Shown piece after piece: positions 10,583 through 23,079 of a stretch of 64,000 nucleotides of DNA. Under the pieces are notes generated by a model, which saw only the letters and a program-made list of their open reading frames with translations, made no database searches and was not told where the DNA came from. Position 1 is the stretch's first letter. The number at the start of each line of letters is the position of its first letter. Position numbers and translations under genes: made by a program. This stretch comes from Harmothoe impar (Eukaryota; Annelida; Polychaeta; Phyllodocida; Polynoidae), in the NCBI GenBank assembly GCA_947462335.1, contig OX381715.1:43059472-43123471 (forward strand), in the 5' to 3' direction.

Positions 10583-10745
10583 AGAGAAACCGGGTTTCTG
10601 TATACAGAAACCGGGTTTCTGTATACAGAAACCGGGTTTCTGTATACAGAAACCGGGTTTCTGTATACAGAAACCGGGTTTCTGTATACAGAAACCCGGT
10701 TTCTGTATACAGAAACCCGGTTTCTGCTCGAGAAACCAGGTTTCT
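10583..10745. repeat. 21-bp tandem array of palindromes
   Basis: About seven units of AAACCGGGTTTCTGTATACAG. Each unit holds two palindromic cores, AAACC-GGTTT and TGTATACA, so both strands read nearly alike and give mirrored TETGFLY peptides. It is flanked by GC-rich hairpins (CCTCTGTACACAGAGG near 10480, CCTCCTCTGTCTACAGAGGAGG near 10553). Confidence 0.9.
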
Positions 10746-10809
10746 GTTGAGCTTACCCAATAGGCTTGCCATATCTACCTCCTTTAGGGACGGCATGTTG
10801 CTGGAAGAT

Positions 10810-10990
10810 TTGTCAATATAATGCACCATTGCAGCCCTGGCGGGGAACCTACTGGTACTGCATTAGTTTATCATTCTGACCCTTTAGGATTGTGTCAACC
10901 CGTAGGGCCAGCAAGATTTTGGATTTTGGATGCATCCCTGGTGAGTAACTCGCCAGGGATGCATTCATGCAAAGGGCATGTTACATTTAT
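10810..10990. mobile_element. piggyBac-type MITE fragment
   Basis: Contains GCACCATTGCAGCCCTGGCG, GTCAACCCGTAGGG and GGTGAGTAACTCGCCAGG. The ends are not preserved. Confidence 0.5.
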
Positions 10991-11324
10991 GAATTAGGCC
11001 ATCGTTAATATAAATGGTTAAATCAGATGTACCTCCAGCTGCTGTGGTCTCTCAGTAAGGAATCCCCCGGGTACTTAATGGGATCTCTCTGCACAATTAA
11101 ACTCTAACAGACTGGTATCTATCTCCTCAAGTTCCCTTCATTGCTTTACAGTGTTATTTCTATATCATAGCCCTTTAGTGCTGCATTCATGCATAGTTTA
11201 GACCCTTCATGGTCAATATACAGTGTAGGTCGCGGTATGATGTCTTATGCAGTGAGAGCGAGTTACTTGCCAGCACTATAAATTATGACATGAGGCTTCG
11301 GGGTATTAAGCCATTCTTAAAGGG

Positions 11325-11545
11325 TAGAAACACAGTCTTTCAAGTCCAACCCCATGTTGTAAGAGGCACCTATTTCCCACCATCGTCTTTCAACCCCCAA
11401 TTATCTAAGGTGTTGATGTATTATGGACAGTTTAACTTCAAATGGCACTACAAAGGCTGCTGATGGACCTCTGTGTCTTCAACACAGTGCCATAAATCCT
11501 CCAGAAAGCACATGGCACTGCCCTGAAAGTCATATCTTCTAGATA
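11325..11545 (+). repeat. Dispersed repeat, copy 1
   Basis: ATTTCCCACCATCGTCT, CAGTTTAACTTCAAATGG and CACATGGCACTGCCCTGA recur in the same order at 16260-16540. Confidence 0.65.
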
Positions 11546-12080
11546 GTGATAACTAAAGGGCATTGACATCAATCCACAAGGACGCAACTGTTATGCAAAT
11601 TTGGACCATTTCATACACAGTTTTGTCGACATGATGTATAAATGCAGAACCTACAAATCACTCAAGAGCGCTTCTTACATACTCAACATACAGGGAAGAT
11701 GCACCAACAAGGGCTGGAATGATGCAGTATGGGTACATGATGGAGCTGTGTTGCTGCTTTTGATTATGTGTAACAAGTTGTCAATATCACTAGGTGACTG
11801 TTCGAAAACACTAATATTAGCTATAAATAGTCTATTTGGAATATTTGAAGCTATTAACCATCTTAGCTATGTCAAATATTCATCTTATAAGAAGAGTTTA
11901 GGGTCTTTTAAGTGACTATCATAAAATAAATGAGTTAAAGGTTTTCTACCTGAGGACCTACCAAGCTACCATCCCACAAGACAACACTAGACTCATCTAA
12001 CTGACAATGTTAGCCCAGGTGGAGGCCCACTCCAAATGACGAGTCTAGGGTCATCAAATTCACAACCCTAGAATAGTTAA

Positions 12081-12304
12081 CCCTTTTTTGGCTGCAAACT
12101 ACTTTAAATGTGCTTCCTTCCTTTTGTCAGCATGATGAATGAATGTTAACCTGGCAAGTCTATTCGTGAAGACTGCATTCATATAACATGCCGACGCTTT
12201 GGAAATGTATTAACAGTTAGGTGAGTATACTTACCAAGGCTGAATTCATGCATTATGATCACATAGAGCATAGCAGCTTAAAGCATTATGCAGCCCTTCA
12301 AGGG
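12081..12304 (+). mobile_element. piggyBac-type MITE copy with TTAA duplication
   Basis: TTAA at 12077-12080 and 12305-12308. Begins CCCTTTTTTGG and ends GCAGCCCTTCAAGGG. The interior is strongly diverged, so this is an old copy. Confidence 0.6.
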
Positions 12305-12309
12305 TTAAC

Positions 12310-13340
12310 TTTTGGACTATAACCTCTACTTCACTACAGGTGGAGCTCACTGGGTTCTGAGCCTAGGCATAATTACTGTCCATGTCTGTTTCTAATTCTC
12401 AGGTTTGTAATAGCTAATTCACACAAACAAAGAGGTCTGTAGGTTAGGGGAATCCCTGCCATGTCCTAAAAACCTGTATGAGAGTATTTCTAGTCCTCAG
12501 TAGCAGACTGTTAATACATATATATGTGGGTGTGTCATACCCATGAGGGTTTCCTTGCAGCTATTGTACTATTGAAATATACACAAAAGAGGTGTCTATG
12601 CCCCACACATATTTGTTTTGTCTTAATTATATCAAAACTTTGAATCTTTTACATTTTCTAGCATCCCCAATAGATAATTCTCAAAATTCCCCAAAACATG
12701 AATGTGTATTTCCATAATTATGATTAAGATCAACATAGAAATTATGCAATTCATTCCCTCACTTTAAACATAATGCATGCTATACTGATACCACCTACAG
12801 GGGGAATCCTGAATCAGGCCCAGTTTGACGTGTCTAGGGCTGGCATACGTCAGGCTTTGGGCTGGCACATACCAAGTAGGTGCTTGATCTGACAACTATA
12901 GTTAGAACACCCACTACCTTGTCACACAGAATAGTCTGCAGACGACTTTATTTTTTGAGTGTAGTCCATACTTGTTGGACGAAATCTAGTCTTGTGCAAA
13001 GCCGGCTTGAGGAAAGACACTCCAACAGGAATGGTGAAAGTTCAGGATAATAAAATAACTTCAAATAAACATCATTCTTTGAAACAGTATCCTTAAAGGG
13101 TTAGCTTGGGCACTCCATTGTATACCTCATATCGGCCATTTTGATGAATCTATCTTTCCTTGAATGCCTTCACATTGGAGTATTTACTTAATGTAAAAAA
13201 GCTGCAGAGAAAGGGGTTGATGTCTTTATATATCAGTTGGGAGGAGTAAGCTGACATCTCCTAATCCCTCATACAGACAGACCAGCCTGAACTATAACCC
13301 TGTAAGGACTGTACGCTGATTTAATGTGCATACATACCCT
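12310..13340. other. No recognisable feature
   Basis: Single-copy-looking, AT-moderate DNA. Stops are frequent in every frame and no splice-bounded open frame was convincing. Confidence 0.35.
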
Positions 13341-13344
13341 TTGC

Positions 13345-13694
13345 CGTCACAATGTATGACTTCTACACTGGCTGCAATAGTGCATTATGGAGACCCTTTG
13401 GTGCTGATACACTCCTGAAGGGTCAGTATGATACATAACTGGCCAGTTGCCCATTAGGGCTGCATTGAAGCATCATGATAACACACCTCATGTTCATTAT
13501 TCTTGAGGGATTTTTTCAGCTTTTGTCTACTTGTTTCTTATGTCTAGGTATACTTGCCAGGCATACATTTATGCATCACGTAAACCAATCAAGGATGTAT
13601 CAACCCTTTGGGTTTGACATGATGCTTTAAACCTCCTGCAGTCACAGTCATACATCATGACAACAAAGCGTGGAGTGTTGCCCTCAAAAGGTTC
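13345..13694. mobile_element. Degenerate piggyBac-type MITE remnants
   Basis: CCCTTTGCCGTCACAATGTATG, CTCCTGAAGGGTCAGTATGATAC and TTATGCATCACG mark at least two decayed copies. Confidence 0.35.
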
Positions 13695-14030
13695 ATCTCC
13701 CATGTATAGAGACCAGGCGGTGCTCTATGTAAAAGTTTTATGTGCTCCTAAAAAGTCACCCTGAATGGGACGTTTATAGCTTGAGCTTTTCTCCACCCCA
13801 CAGAGGTACAATGTTCTTTCAATTTGTGATTTGAATAGATGTGAGAATATTCAAGATGTACATGACATTAGCATAGCGAATAATTCAATTTTCAATGGAC
13901 TCTTTTGTCAACATATCCCCCACTATGGTAATATTTTATGGTACTTTTACTAGACTTTGTATACAATGCATGCTCACCTTTTTGGAGATTCATGGGTATT
14001 TCATCGATATATCACATAACAATTAGCATT
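13695..14030 (+). repeat. Interspersed repeat, copy 2 (uninterrupted)
   Basis: Matches 7012-7262 and then 8026-8085 as one continuous stretch. This is what reveals the insertion in copy 1. Confidence 0.65.
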
Positions 14031-14280
14031 CCTATGCTACATTCAGTGTCGTATTTTGACACAATGATATAGCTGTAATATCCTATAATGCATATCCCAT
14101 TTTCAGTTACAAATATATCTAACATGAGGGGGTTATATAACATTCGGTTTAACATACTGACATTTGGAATAATAGTGACAGAGACAGGGATCCTACCCCT
14201 TTAGGGAGAGGGTGGGGCAGCTGAAGGCGATGGGTATAACCAGGGATACATTGCAGTTTAATCAGTTAAGAACAGCGACT

Positions 14281-14682
14281 CGTCTTAACTCTTTATGACA
14301 AAATGTTACTAAAAGATTGCATTTGTTGTCATGAAGCACCAATGCACCCCGGGCAAGTAAGTCCCCAGTGCTACATTGGGGCGTCATGCCGACCCTTCGG
14401 GAGGGTAGGCATGATGCTTGAATGCAGCACTTGCAAGTTACTCGCCAGAGCTCCATTCATGCATCATGACGACCAAGGGCTACGGTACGTGTTCTATGCA
14501 GTGAGTGTGCATTGCCCACAATTACTGTATAACTGCATCAAGTGAAGAGTATTAAGCTTGAAGGGTTGGCATGATACATAAATGCAGTACTGTCAAGTCG
14601 CTTAGCAGGACTGCATCCACGAATCATTATGCCGAATTTCATGGTGTATTTCAACATTATGCTGCTCTTGAAGGGCTATGAC
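14281..14682. mobile_element. Two adjacent piggyBac-type MITE copies
   Basis: 14281-14480 retains ACTAAAAGATTGCATTTGTTGTCATG and TCATGCCGACCCTTCGGG. 14560-14682 starts at TTGAAGGGTTGGCATGATAC and ends CTCTTGAAGGGCTA. Confidence 0.5.
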
Positions 14683-14777
14683 ACAGACCTTACACCACAG
14701 AGGGGGGCGAGAAGTGCTGAGGCAATTGGAGGAGGGAGTGATAATCAGTGATAGACAGCAGTCTGATAGAGGTTTAA

Positions 14778-14997
14778 CCCTTTATAAACGGTATTATGCA
14801 TTCCATTTTTCGTCATATGGTGCATGAATGCAGCCCTGCCAAGAAACTCACTGCATTCAAACATTATCCCGAGACTGAGATACTCCCAAAGGGTTGACAT
14901 GAGGCACCAATGCAGCACGGGTGAGTTACACGCCGGGCTGCATTGGTGCATCAGGACGGCAAATATCATCTTTTAGCAACGTTCCGTCCTTAAGGGG
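14778..14997 (+). mobile_element. piggyBac-type MITE copy
   Basis: TTAA at 14774-14777 precedes CCCTTTATAAACGG. The right end is TTCCGTCCTTAAGGGG followed by TTAC, one base off TTAA. The interior is well preserved. Confidence 0.6.
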
Positions 14998-15662
14998 TTA
15001 CATATGCCGAGAGATCGCCTTATGTACCGTCGGGACTCCTTACTGAGAGACCACAGCAGCTGGAGGTACATGATGAGTGAGGTTTAGAACACATCACAAG
15101 TCACTCTTTGAGTAGTCTGGAGACTACTGTAGGGTGGGGTTAGCCATGGTATATGAAGGTATGTGTCTAGTCAGGGGTGATCCCAGTGCAATCGGCCATT
15201 AAGCTGAAACTCACAATAAATGCATTCATGCATCATGCCAACCCTACAGGATTGATACTCTCCTGCAAACAATAGCCATACACCCTAAAGCATCCTGCTG
15301 TCTTTAAAGGACTAAATCGCCATGAGACTGCAATGTATCCCTGGTTATCCCGATCCCCCTCACCAGTCCCACCATGCTGTGGGAGCTACAAGGACGGAAT
15401 GCTATCACTACCTCTGCCGATATCTTATGTATATCAAAGTGTATTTCGTGTACAAATAAATAAGATGTTCTAGGTTTGAGGGGAAAATCATCAATAATCT
15501 GCCAATCTCTCTACGCTAAGAAATATTTATATCACAGACCATATCTTCTTCCTCGAAGACCTCAATGAAACTTTATACCATATGTACTCCCGTTCCAATA
15601 GCAGGTCACCCCCCCCCCTGTTTCATTCTTGGTACAGTTAACTCTTTAAGGTAACATATATG

Positions 15663-16104
15663 TGACCCGTTTTAACGAAATGGGTCGGAAGTCGCACTTT
15701 GAGGAGCCTAGATATTGGCTGTTAAAGTAGTATAGGGTGGAAAAATTTAAATTTTTGAAAAATGAGTTTTTGATTTTTTTCTAACATATGAATAGGTATG
15801 TTCTGGAATACTAAGTTGCAAACCAAATTTCAGCTCCCATTATTTCCAAAATGATGGCCCTAGGATTTATAATTCTATTGTATGATATAGATGATATCTA
15901 ATTTAAATGTTAATTATCTCATTTTAATTAATTCTCATCTTATTCAACCAAAAAAGTATCAAAAATATCGTCAAATGGTCAGAACTGGCCAATATACTAC
16001 ATGTCACATACCAAATGAAAGCTCTTGATGAGCTGTAAACGAATATAGTAATATCACACCATTTTTAATGTGCGACTTCCGACCCATTTCGTTAAAACGG
16101 GTCA
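15663..16104. mobile_element. MITE with perfect 34-bp TIRs
   Basis: The left end starts TGACCCGTTTTAACGAAATG and the right end is its exact inverse over 34 bases. ATG flanks both sides (15660-15662 and 16105-16107), a possible 3-bp target duplication. The TIR contains the near-palindrome CCCGTTTTAACG. The 370-bp core has no ORF. Confidence 0.75.
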
Positions 16105-16254
16105 ATGTATTATATTTAAATGCACTAGACCTTTTGTGATGCAGGAATATAGCACGGGGGAGCAACTAGCCAGTACTAGCTACTTGCTGGCACTGCTTTG
16201 GTGTAAAACGATGCAAGGTGGGGATAGAACTGCTTCGAGGTAAAATAAAGACCC

Positions 16255-16545
16255 AGTCTAGTATCATTTATTTCCCACCATTGTCTCCCCCCCCTTCCCA
16301 ATTAGTTCATCTGTGATGTTGATATATTATGTACAGTTTAACATCAAATGGAGCTCTACTGATGAGCCTTAAGTGCAATGTCATAAATACTCCAGAGTCT
16401 GGTAAATACTCTGAGAGAAGAAACTCATAGATAGATGACTTTAAATGGCACTACAAAGGCCACTGATGGCCTCTGTGTCTTCAGTACAATGTCATAAATA
16501 CTCTAACCAACACATGGCACTGCCCTGAGAGGACTCATAGATTAC
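16255..16545 (+). repeat. Dispersed repeat, copy 2
   Basis: Counterpart of 11325-11545, with an internal partial duplication: the AATGGCACTACAAAGGCC part occurs downstream of a second AAATGGAGCTCTAC version. Confidence 0.55.
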
Positions 16546-16878
16546 CTCACAATTATACAATCAGGGAGTCCTACCCTTTAATCAGTGATAATTATAGACA
16601 TAAACATGACTCCAACACCCACTCAGCTGTTGTTTGTTAATCAACCGTGCCAGGTAGGCCAAAAGAGGTGTGTCTCATGCATCCTAGCCCTAGGTTTGAA
16701 TTAGGGCTGAACCTAGCTTTTTTCTTCCGATTTTTACTACACGTCTGAGTGATATTCTTTCCAAAGCACTTGGATTATGGATCCGAACTGAGAGTCTCCT
16801 TTCCCAATGTTAGATACCTATTATTTCCACTCGGTTAATCACTCTTTCCACAATGTTAATACTTATATTTTCTTACAG

Positions 16879-17301
16879 ATTGGATTCATCAGCACAGCCA
16901 TTGCTACGTTCTTGAAGGAAGCACTTTGACCTGTTACATCCTTGAGGAGTCGCCTTGAGAAGTCACCTTGACCTTGTCACGTCCTTGAGGAGTCACCTTG
17001 ACCTTGTCACGTCCTTGAGGAGTCACCTTGACCTTGTCACGTCCTTGAGGAGTCACCTTGACCTTGTCACGTCCTTGAGGAGTCACCTTAACTTTGCCTG
17101 TTTCCCCACTGTGACTTCACCATGTTGTCAGGGTCCCTGCGCTGGTTGCCAGCAGGTGGCATCACGCTGGTTCTGACACTACTGCTCATTCAGGTAACCA
17201 GCGGGACTTACATTGGGAGTGTTGAGAAGAACCATAAGGACAATAAGTTAGACCGTCTGGAGCACGTCAAGCGGTATGGGCCCGCCTTCAAGAACGACAG
17301 G
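16879..17301 (+). CDS. Candidate first coding exon of a secreted host protein (coding part 17122-17301)
   Basis: An acceptor-like tract TATTTTCTTACAG ends at 16878. The ATG at 17122 sits in CACCATG and opens 60 codons. The first 27 or so residues form a signal peptide, with a hydrophobic core around GITLVLTLLLIQV and a small-residue cleavage region VTSG. A charged stretch follows (EKNHKDNKLDRLEHVKR). The frame reaches a strong donor, CAGG|GTGAGT, at 17302, leaving phase 0. The exon at the right edge of the window also starts in phase 0. The protein family is not recognised. The 5' part of the proposed exon contains a 30-bp minisatellite and would be untranslated. There is no homology evidence, so the gene call rests on signal peptide, Kozak context and splice site. 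Confidence 0.5.
16943..17098 (+). repeat. 30-bp minisatellite, about five units
   Basis: Units of GACCTTGTCACGTCCTTGAG followed by GAGTCACCTT, nearly identical. It lies 25-180 bases upstream of the ATG at 17122, inside the proposed 5' untranslated exon. Confidence 0.9.
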
Positions 17302-17328
17302 GTGAGTCTCCTTTACTGACATCTATTA

Positions 17329-17501
17329 CAGTGGGACCTCGAATATCCGGCCTTCAATAATCTGGCACCCTTGATTATCCGGCCGCTTTTGTCAGGGACA
17401 GTTCTATTCATGAGCATATCAAAGTGCTTGAATTATCCGGCAGATTCAACATCCGGCCATATTTATTTTGGCCCAATGGTCTGTTTATCGAGGTCTCACT
17501 G
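17329..17501. mobile_element. Tigger/pogo-like MITE (unit 1)
   Basis: TA-flanked (17327-17328 and 17502-17503), with ends CAGTGGGACCTCGAATATCC and GAGGTCTCACTG. CAGTGG-ACCTCG-ATCCGG is the typical Tigger/pogo terminal signature. At 173 bp it is non-autonomous. Confidence 0.75.
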
Positions 17502-19137
17502 TACCATTTCCGATTTTTCAAAATGGCGTCGAATACTCCTGTAAGGCATCCATGTCCTGTAGTGTCTGTACAGTTTAGATGGCGCTGTGGACACCCCATA
17601 CACAATGTCTGCTAGGCCCTCATATTCATTCCGTCTTCTGCCAAAACAGTGCTCTTCTTAATACACTGGGTTTTGATTTAGATTCCTTTGACGATTTACA
17701 TTTGAAATTGGAAATCGATGAAAAGCACATTATAAAAAGAGGCATACAATTGTGGGTATAATGAATCTATGGAATTATAATATGGTACAATGAAATTTAA
17801 GGGCAGTAAGAAATGATAGTTGCCTTATGGCTGTGTGTGTACACTGATATTCTGACCTTAGTCAGTACTGACTAACAACTATGTCACTAGTGAACAACCT
17901 ATACGACCAACCTGGCTAGTCATTACTGACCAACTCACATTAGTCTTTCCATTTCTGTGAGTTTTTAGTTGGTGTTGTAACTCTCAGATAGAGCACAGGG
18001 CTGTCTGAGAGATACGGACAGAATGGTCAGTTTCCTTTTGTTTATGCTTATCCTAACCAATCATGTAGATTCCTACAGCCAATCAAGAAGGCCATGATTG
18101 CCATTTAGGCCATACAGAATGCCTTCATGATTAAATATCATTGGTGATTCAATTTATGAATCAACTATAGCATACATATGTAAGATACTACACATTCATT
18201 TTTAAGGTTGTATAGCATATATCAAAGCCAGGGGAATGTGAAGCAAAATCAACTCGCATTTGGACCAAAGTTACCAAAGCTTTCTGGACACCCACAACGC
18301 CTGTGGGTATTGCAAGCTATACTATGAGTTTTAGGCTTAGACTAAGTACCTATAGCATTAGTAATATTGTGTTTTGCCTCGGTCATTTTTGAATATAATT
18401 TGGTCATTCCGACCAATGTCCCTATGACTAACCTGGGATAGCCACTACAGACTAAGGCCCGGAGCATTTAGATTATCAGTGTAGGATGTATTACAGATAC
18501 TTCTTCCGCTGATACTTGGTAGTCACCGATGGCCGCTGATCTGGGTAGACATGAGATGGGCAATGCGGGGTGAGGAAATGGGGAGGAATTGGGCAATTAT
18601 AAAAGCGGGTATTTCTTTGAGATGGATTGGCATTGTTTATGGAGGATTGCGATATAAAGATTATTGTACCTGGATCGAAGCTCACCAGAGGACTTTAATT
18701 TTGGTATCGCTTTGGTCGCACTCCTGATTGGTACACAAGCTCTCCCTGTGTAAACAGAGTGACTGTCGTTGTACCACTATGGATTAGTAAAGAATAGTAT
18801 AACCATTTAAAAAAGAAGTTTTATCTGTACCAGACTAAGAGGTACAAAGTTAATCCTATGGATCCCTCTTCACGTACCTGACTCCACCCTGGCATTATAA
18901 ACAACTAAACTACATGAATTTATTCATAATGGAGGTGCAAGATAATGGTCAAAGGTATAACTACTGGAAGGCAACAGAGAGAGGATAGTGACTACAGCAG
19001 TGACCCTTTGACCTTGGTGTCCTCACTCGGCGGCCATGTTCAATTAACACAGAAAGGATCGTCTACGCCGCCTCAGGGGGGGTCAGTTAGCACCTCATAG
19101 GGGCAGGGGTGGGGGTCAGCGTTAGCACCCTTATTAA

Positions 19138-19356
19138 ACACTTTAAGGGCGGTATAGTCTTTTAATGTATCATGTCCTTGGTCGCCATGATGCACGAATG
19201 CAGCCCTGGCGAGTAACTCGCGACCCTACGGGGTTAAAACACTCCCAGAGGGTCGGCATGATGCACCAATGTAGTACTGGCGAGTTACTCCAAGGGGCTG
19301 CATTGGTGCATCATGACGACAAATGTCACCATTTAGCGACATTCATCCTTAAAGGG
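19138..19356 (+). mobile_element. piggyBac-type MITE (unit 1)
   Basis: Ends CATCCTTAAAGGG then TTAA (19357-19360). The left end CTTTAAGGGCGG is close to the family terminus. The internal ATGTCACCATTTAGCGACAT module sets the orientation. Confidence 0.65.
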
Positions 19357-19624
19357 TTAAGGGCTGAATACAGCCTTAGGGCGGTCCGGGTTAGCGCCTG
19401 GTAGGGACAGCCATTGTCAGCCTATAAAGGGGACAGATAACGTACTGCTAAACACCCCCCAGTTGTCTGACCACTGTACTTAACGCCCCAAGGGACGCAC
19501 CGTGCTTTAACCCTTTAAAGGGGCATTCTCACCACTCGCACTTAACCACATAGTAGACTAGAACAGTACTAGAATTGTGAGTTGGATACGCTTGGTGATT
19601 ATGCCACTTTAAGAACAGAATATT

Positions 19625-19908
19625 GCCTTCATGCATCTTGCCCATGGGCATCATGATGCATGAATCCAGCCTTGGTGAGTTACTCGTCCTTGCTGCATTT
19701 ATGCATCATGCTGATCCTTGGCTGAAGGGTCGCTTTGATGCACCAATGCAGCATCAGCGAATTACTCGCTCGGCCCATACATCATGCTGACCCTTCCGCA
19801 GTTTATCAACCCTTTGGTTAGGTATGATACATAAATGCATCCTTAGAGAGTTACTCTCCAGGGCCGCATCCATACATTACGGTGACAAATTGTATATAAC
19901 ATTAAAGC

Positions 19909-19997
<89 letters not shown>

Positions 19998-20012
19998 GCG
20001 GTCCTCAAAGGG
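19625..20012 (+). mobile_element. piggyBac-type MITE with internal TA microsatellite (unit 1)
   Basis: Modules GCATCATGATGCATGAATCC and GCACCAATGCAGCATCAGCG precede a (TA)n tract (about 19907-19993). The terminal GGTCCTCAAAGGG is followed by TTAA. The copy in unit 2 lies at about 22708-23094. Confidence 0.55.
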
Positions 20013-20345
20013 TTAATCTGGCCAGGCCAGGATCCAGCCAAGGCAAAATCACCCACTCTCAAAGCTTAGGCTTTGTTAATCAACAGAAGATCAAAGAGCA
20101 CTGTGTTTCTGCTTGGAGATTGCAGACAACATTTTATTGGGTGTGACAGAGAGAGGGTGAAATGGTGTGTTTAGGGATGCTCTGCTGCACCTACTCTCAT
20201 TCCCAAATCCTTACGAAGGAAGGCTCTGGTAACTGCCAAATGACCTTGAACTTTGGATTTTGCTGGGTCTGGGCAACCCCTGCTGGTAGGCTGGAACCAG
20301 CGAACAGGAACCAGAATGTATGATGGTAGTTTTAGGTGGATTTAC

Positions 20346-20384
20346 CACGTCAAGCGGTATGGGCCCGCCTTCAAGAACGACAGG
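20346..20384 (+). pseudogene. Duplicated exon tail with donor site
   Basis: Copy of the last 39 bases of the exon ending at 17301, with its GTGAGT donor intact. It has no acceptor and no ATG in frame, so it should not be spliced in as an exon. Confidence 0.8.
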
Positions 20385-20411
20385 GTGAGTCTCCTTTACT
20401 GACATCTATTA

Positions 20412-20584
20412 CAGTGGGACCTCGAATATCCGGCCTTCAATAATCTGGCACCCTTGATTATCCGGCCGCTTTTGTCAGGGACAGTTCTATTCATGAGCAT
20501 ATCAAAGTGCTTGAATTATCCGGCAGATTCAACATCCGGCCATATTTATTTTGGCCCAATGGTCTGTTTATCGAGGTCTCACTG
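20412..20584. mobile_element. Tigger/pogo-like MITE (unit 2 copy)
   Basis: Copied with the 3-kb duplication, 3083 bases downstream of the first; not an independent insertion. Confidence 0.75.
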
Positions 20585-22221
20585 TACCATTTCCGATTTT
20601 TCAAAATGGCGTCGAATACTCCTGTAAGGCATCCATGTCCTGTAGTGTCTGTACAGTTTAGATGGCGCTGTGGACACCCCATACACAATGTCTGCTAGGC
20701 CCTCATATTCATACCGTCTTCTGCCAAAACAGTGCTCTTCTTAATACACTGGGTTTTGATTTAGATTCCTTTGACGATTTACATTTGAAATTGGAAATCG
20801 ATGAAAAGCACATTATAAAAAGAGGCATACAATTTTGGGGTATAATGAATCTATGGAATTATAATATGGTACAATGAAATTTAAGGGCAGTAAGAAATGA
20901 TAGTTGCCTTATGGCTGTGTGTTTACACTGATATTCTGACCTTAGTCAGTACTGACTAACAACTATGTCACTAGTGAACAACCTATACGACCAACCTGGC
21001 TAGTCATTACTGACCAACTCACATTAGTCTTTCCATTTCTGTGAGTTTTTAGTTGGTGTTGTAACTCTCAGATAGAGCACAGGGCTGTCTGAGAGATACG
21101 GACAGAATGGTCAGTTTCCTATTGGTTATACTTATCCTAACCAATCATGTAGATTCCTACAGCCAATCAAGAAGGCCATGATTGCCATTTAGGCCATACA
21201 GAATGCCTTCATGATTAAATATCATTGGTGATTCAATTTATGAATCAACTATAGCATACATATGTAAGATACTACACATTCATTTTTAAGGTTGTATAGC
21301 ATATATCAAAGCCAGGGGAATGTGAAGCAAAATCAACTCGCATTTGGACCAAAGTTACCAAAGCTTTCTGGACACCCACAACGCCTGTGGGTATTGCAAG
21401 CTATACTATGAGTTTTAGGCTTAGACTAAGTACCTATAGCATTAGTAATATTGTGTTTTGCCTCGGTCATTTTTGAATATAATTTGGTCATTCCGACCAA
21501 TGTCCCTATGACTAACCTGGGATAGCCACTACAGACTAAGGCCCGGAGCATTTAGATTATCAGTGTAGGATGTATTACAGATACTTCTTCCGCTGATACT
21601 TGGTAGTCACCGATGGCTGCTGATCTGGGTAGACATGAGATGGGCAATGCGGGGTGAGGAAATGGGGAGGAATTGGGCAATTATAAAAGCGGGTATTTCT
21701 TTGAGATGGATTGGCATTGGTTATGGAGGATTGCGATATAAAGATTATTGTACCTGGATCGAAGCTCACCAGAGGACTTTAATTTTGGTATCGCTTTGGT
21801 CGCACTCCTGATTGGTACACAAGCTCTCCCTGTGTAAACAGAGTGACTGTCGTTGTACCACTATGGATTAGTAAAGAATAGTATAACCATTTAAAAAAGA
21901 AGTTTTATCTGTACCAGACTAAGAGGTACAAAGTTAATCCTATGGATCCCTCTTCACGTACCTGACTCCACCCTGGCATTATAAACAACTAAACTACATG
22001 AATTTATTCATAATGGAGGTGCAAGATAATGGTCAAAGGTATAACTACTGGAAGGCAACAGAGAGAGGATAGTGACTACAGCAGTGACCCTTTGACCTTG
22101 GTGTCCTCACTCGGCGGCCATGTTCAATTAACACAGAAAGGATCGTCTACGCCGCCTCAGGGGGGGTCAGTTAGCACCTCATAGGGGCAGGGGTGGGGGT
22201 CAGCGTTAGCACCCTTATTAA

Positions 22222-22440
22222 ACACTTTAAGGGCGGTATAGTCTTTTAATGTATCATGTCCTTGGTCGCCATGATGCACGAATGCAGCCCTGGCGAGTTA
22301 CTCGCGACCCTACGGGGTTAAAACACTCCCAGAGGGTCGGCATGATGCACCAATGTAGTACTGGCGAGTTACTCCAAGGGGCTGCATTGGTGCATCATGA
22401 CGACAAATGTCACCATTTAGCGACATTCATCCTTAAAGGG
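22222..22440 (+). mobile_element. piggyBac-type MITE (unit 2 copy)
   Basis: Duplicate of 19138-19356 carried by the segmental duplication; TTAA at 22441-22444. Confidence 0.65.
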
Positions 22441-22987
22441 TTAAGGGCTGAATACAGCCTTAGGGCGGTCCGGGTTAGCGCCTGGTAGGGACAGCCATTG
22501 TCAGCCTATAAAGGGGACAGATAACGTACTGCTAAACACCCCCCAGTTGTCTGACCACTGTACTTAACGCCCCAAGGGACGCACCGTGCTTTAACCCTTT
22601 AAAGGGGCATTCTCACCACTCGCACTTAACCACATAGTAGACTAGAACAGTACTAGAATTGTGAGTTGGATACGCTTGGTGATTATGCCACTTTAGGAAC
22701 AGAATATTGCCTTCATGCATCTTGCCCATGGGCATCATGATGCATGAATCCAGCCTTGGTGAGTTACTCGTCCTTGCTGCATTTATGCATCATGCTGATC
22801 CTTGGCTGAAGGGTCGCTTTGATGCACCAATGCAGCATCAGCGAATTACTCGCTCGGCCCATACATCATGCTGACCCTTCCGCAGTTTATCAACCCTTTG
22901 GTTAGGTATGATACATAAATGCATCCTTAGAGAGTTACTCTCCAGGGCCGCATCCATACATTACGGTGACAAATTGTATATAACATT

Positions 22988-22990
22988 AAA

Positions 22991-23076
<86 letters not shown>
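22988..23076. repeat. (TA)n microsatellite with central TCATA interruption (unit 2)
   Basis: Counterpart of 19907-19993. Tract length differs slightly between the duplicates. Confidence 0.9.

Positions 23077-23079
<3 letters not shown>

Larger units (their letters stand above)
17263..20345 (+). repeat. Tandem segmental duplication, unit 1 (3083 bp)
   Basis: Begins at CACGTCAAGCGG inside the exon and repeats from 20346 with only scattered substitutions and small indels. It carries the last 39 exon bases, the donor, a Tigger-like MITE, two piggyBac-type MITEs and a TA microsatellite. Confidence 0.95.

Noticed and set aside
10523..10829. CRISPR-like regular repeats
   Set aside because: Units are contiguous with no variable spacers, and the DNA is eukaryotic; it is a palindromic minisatellite.
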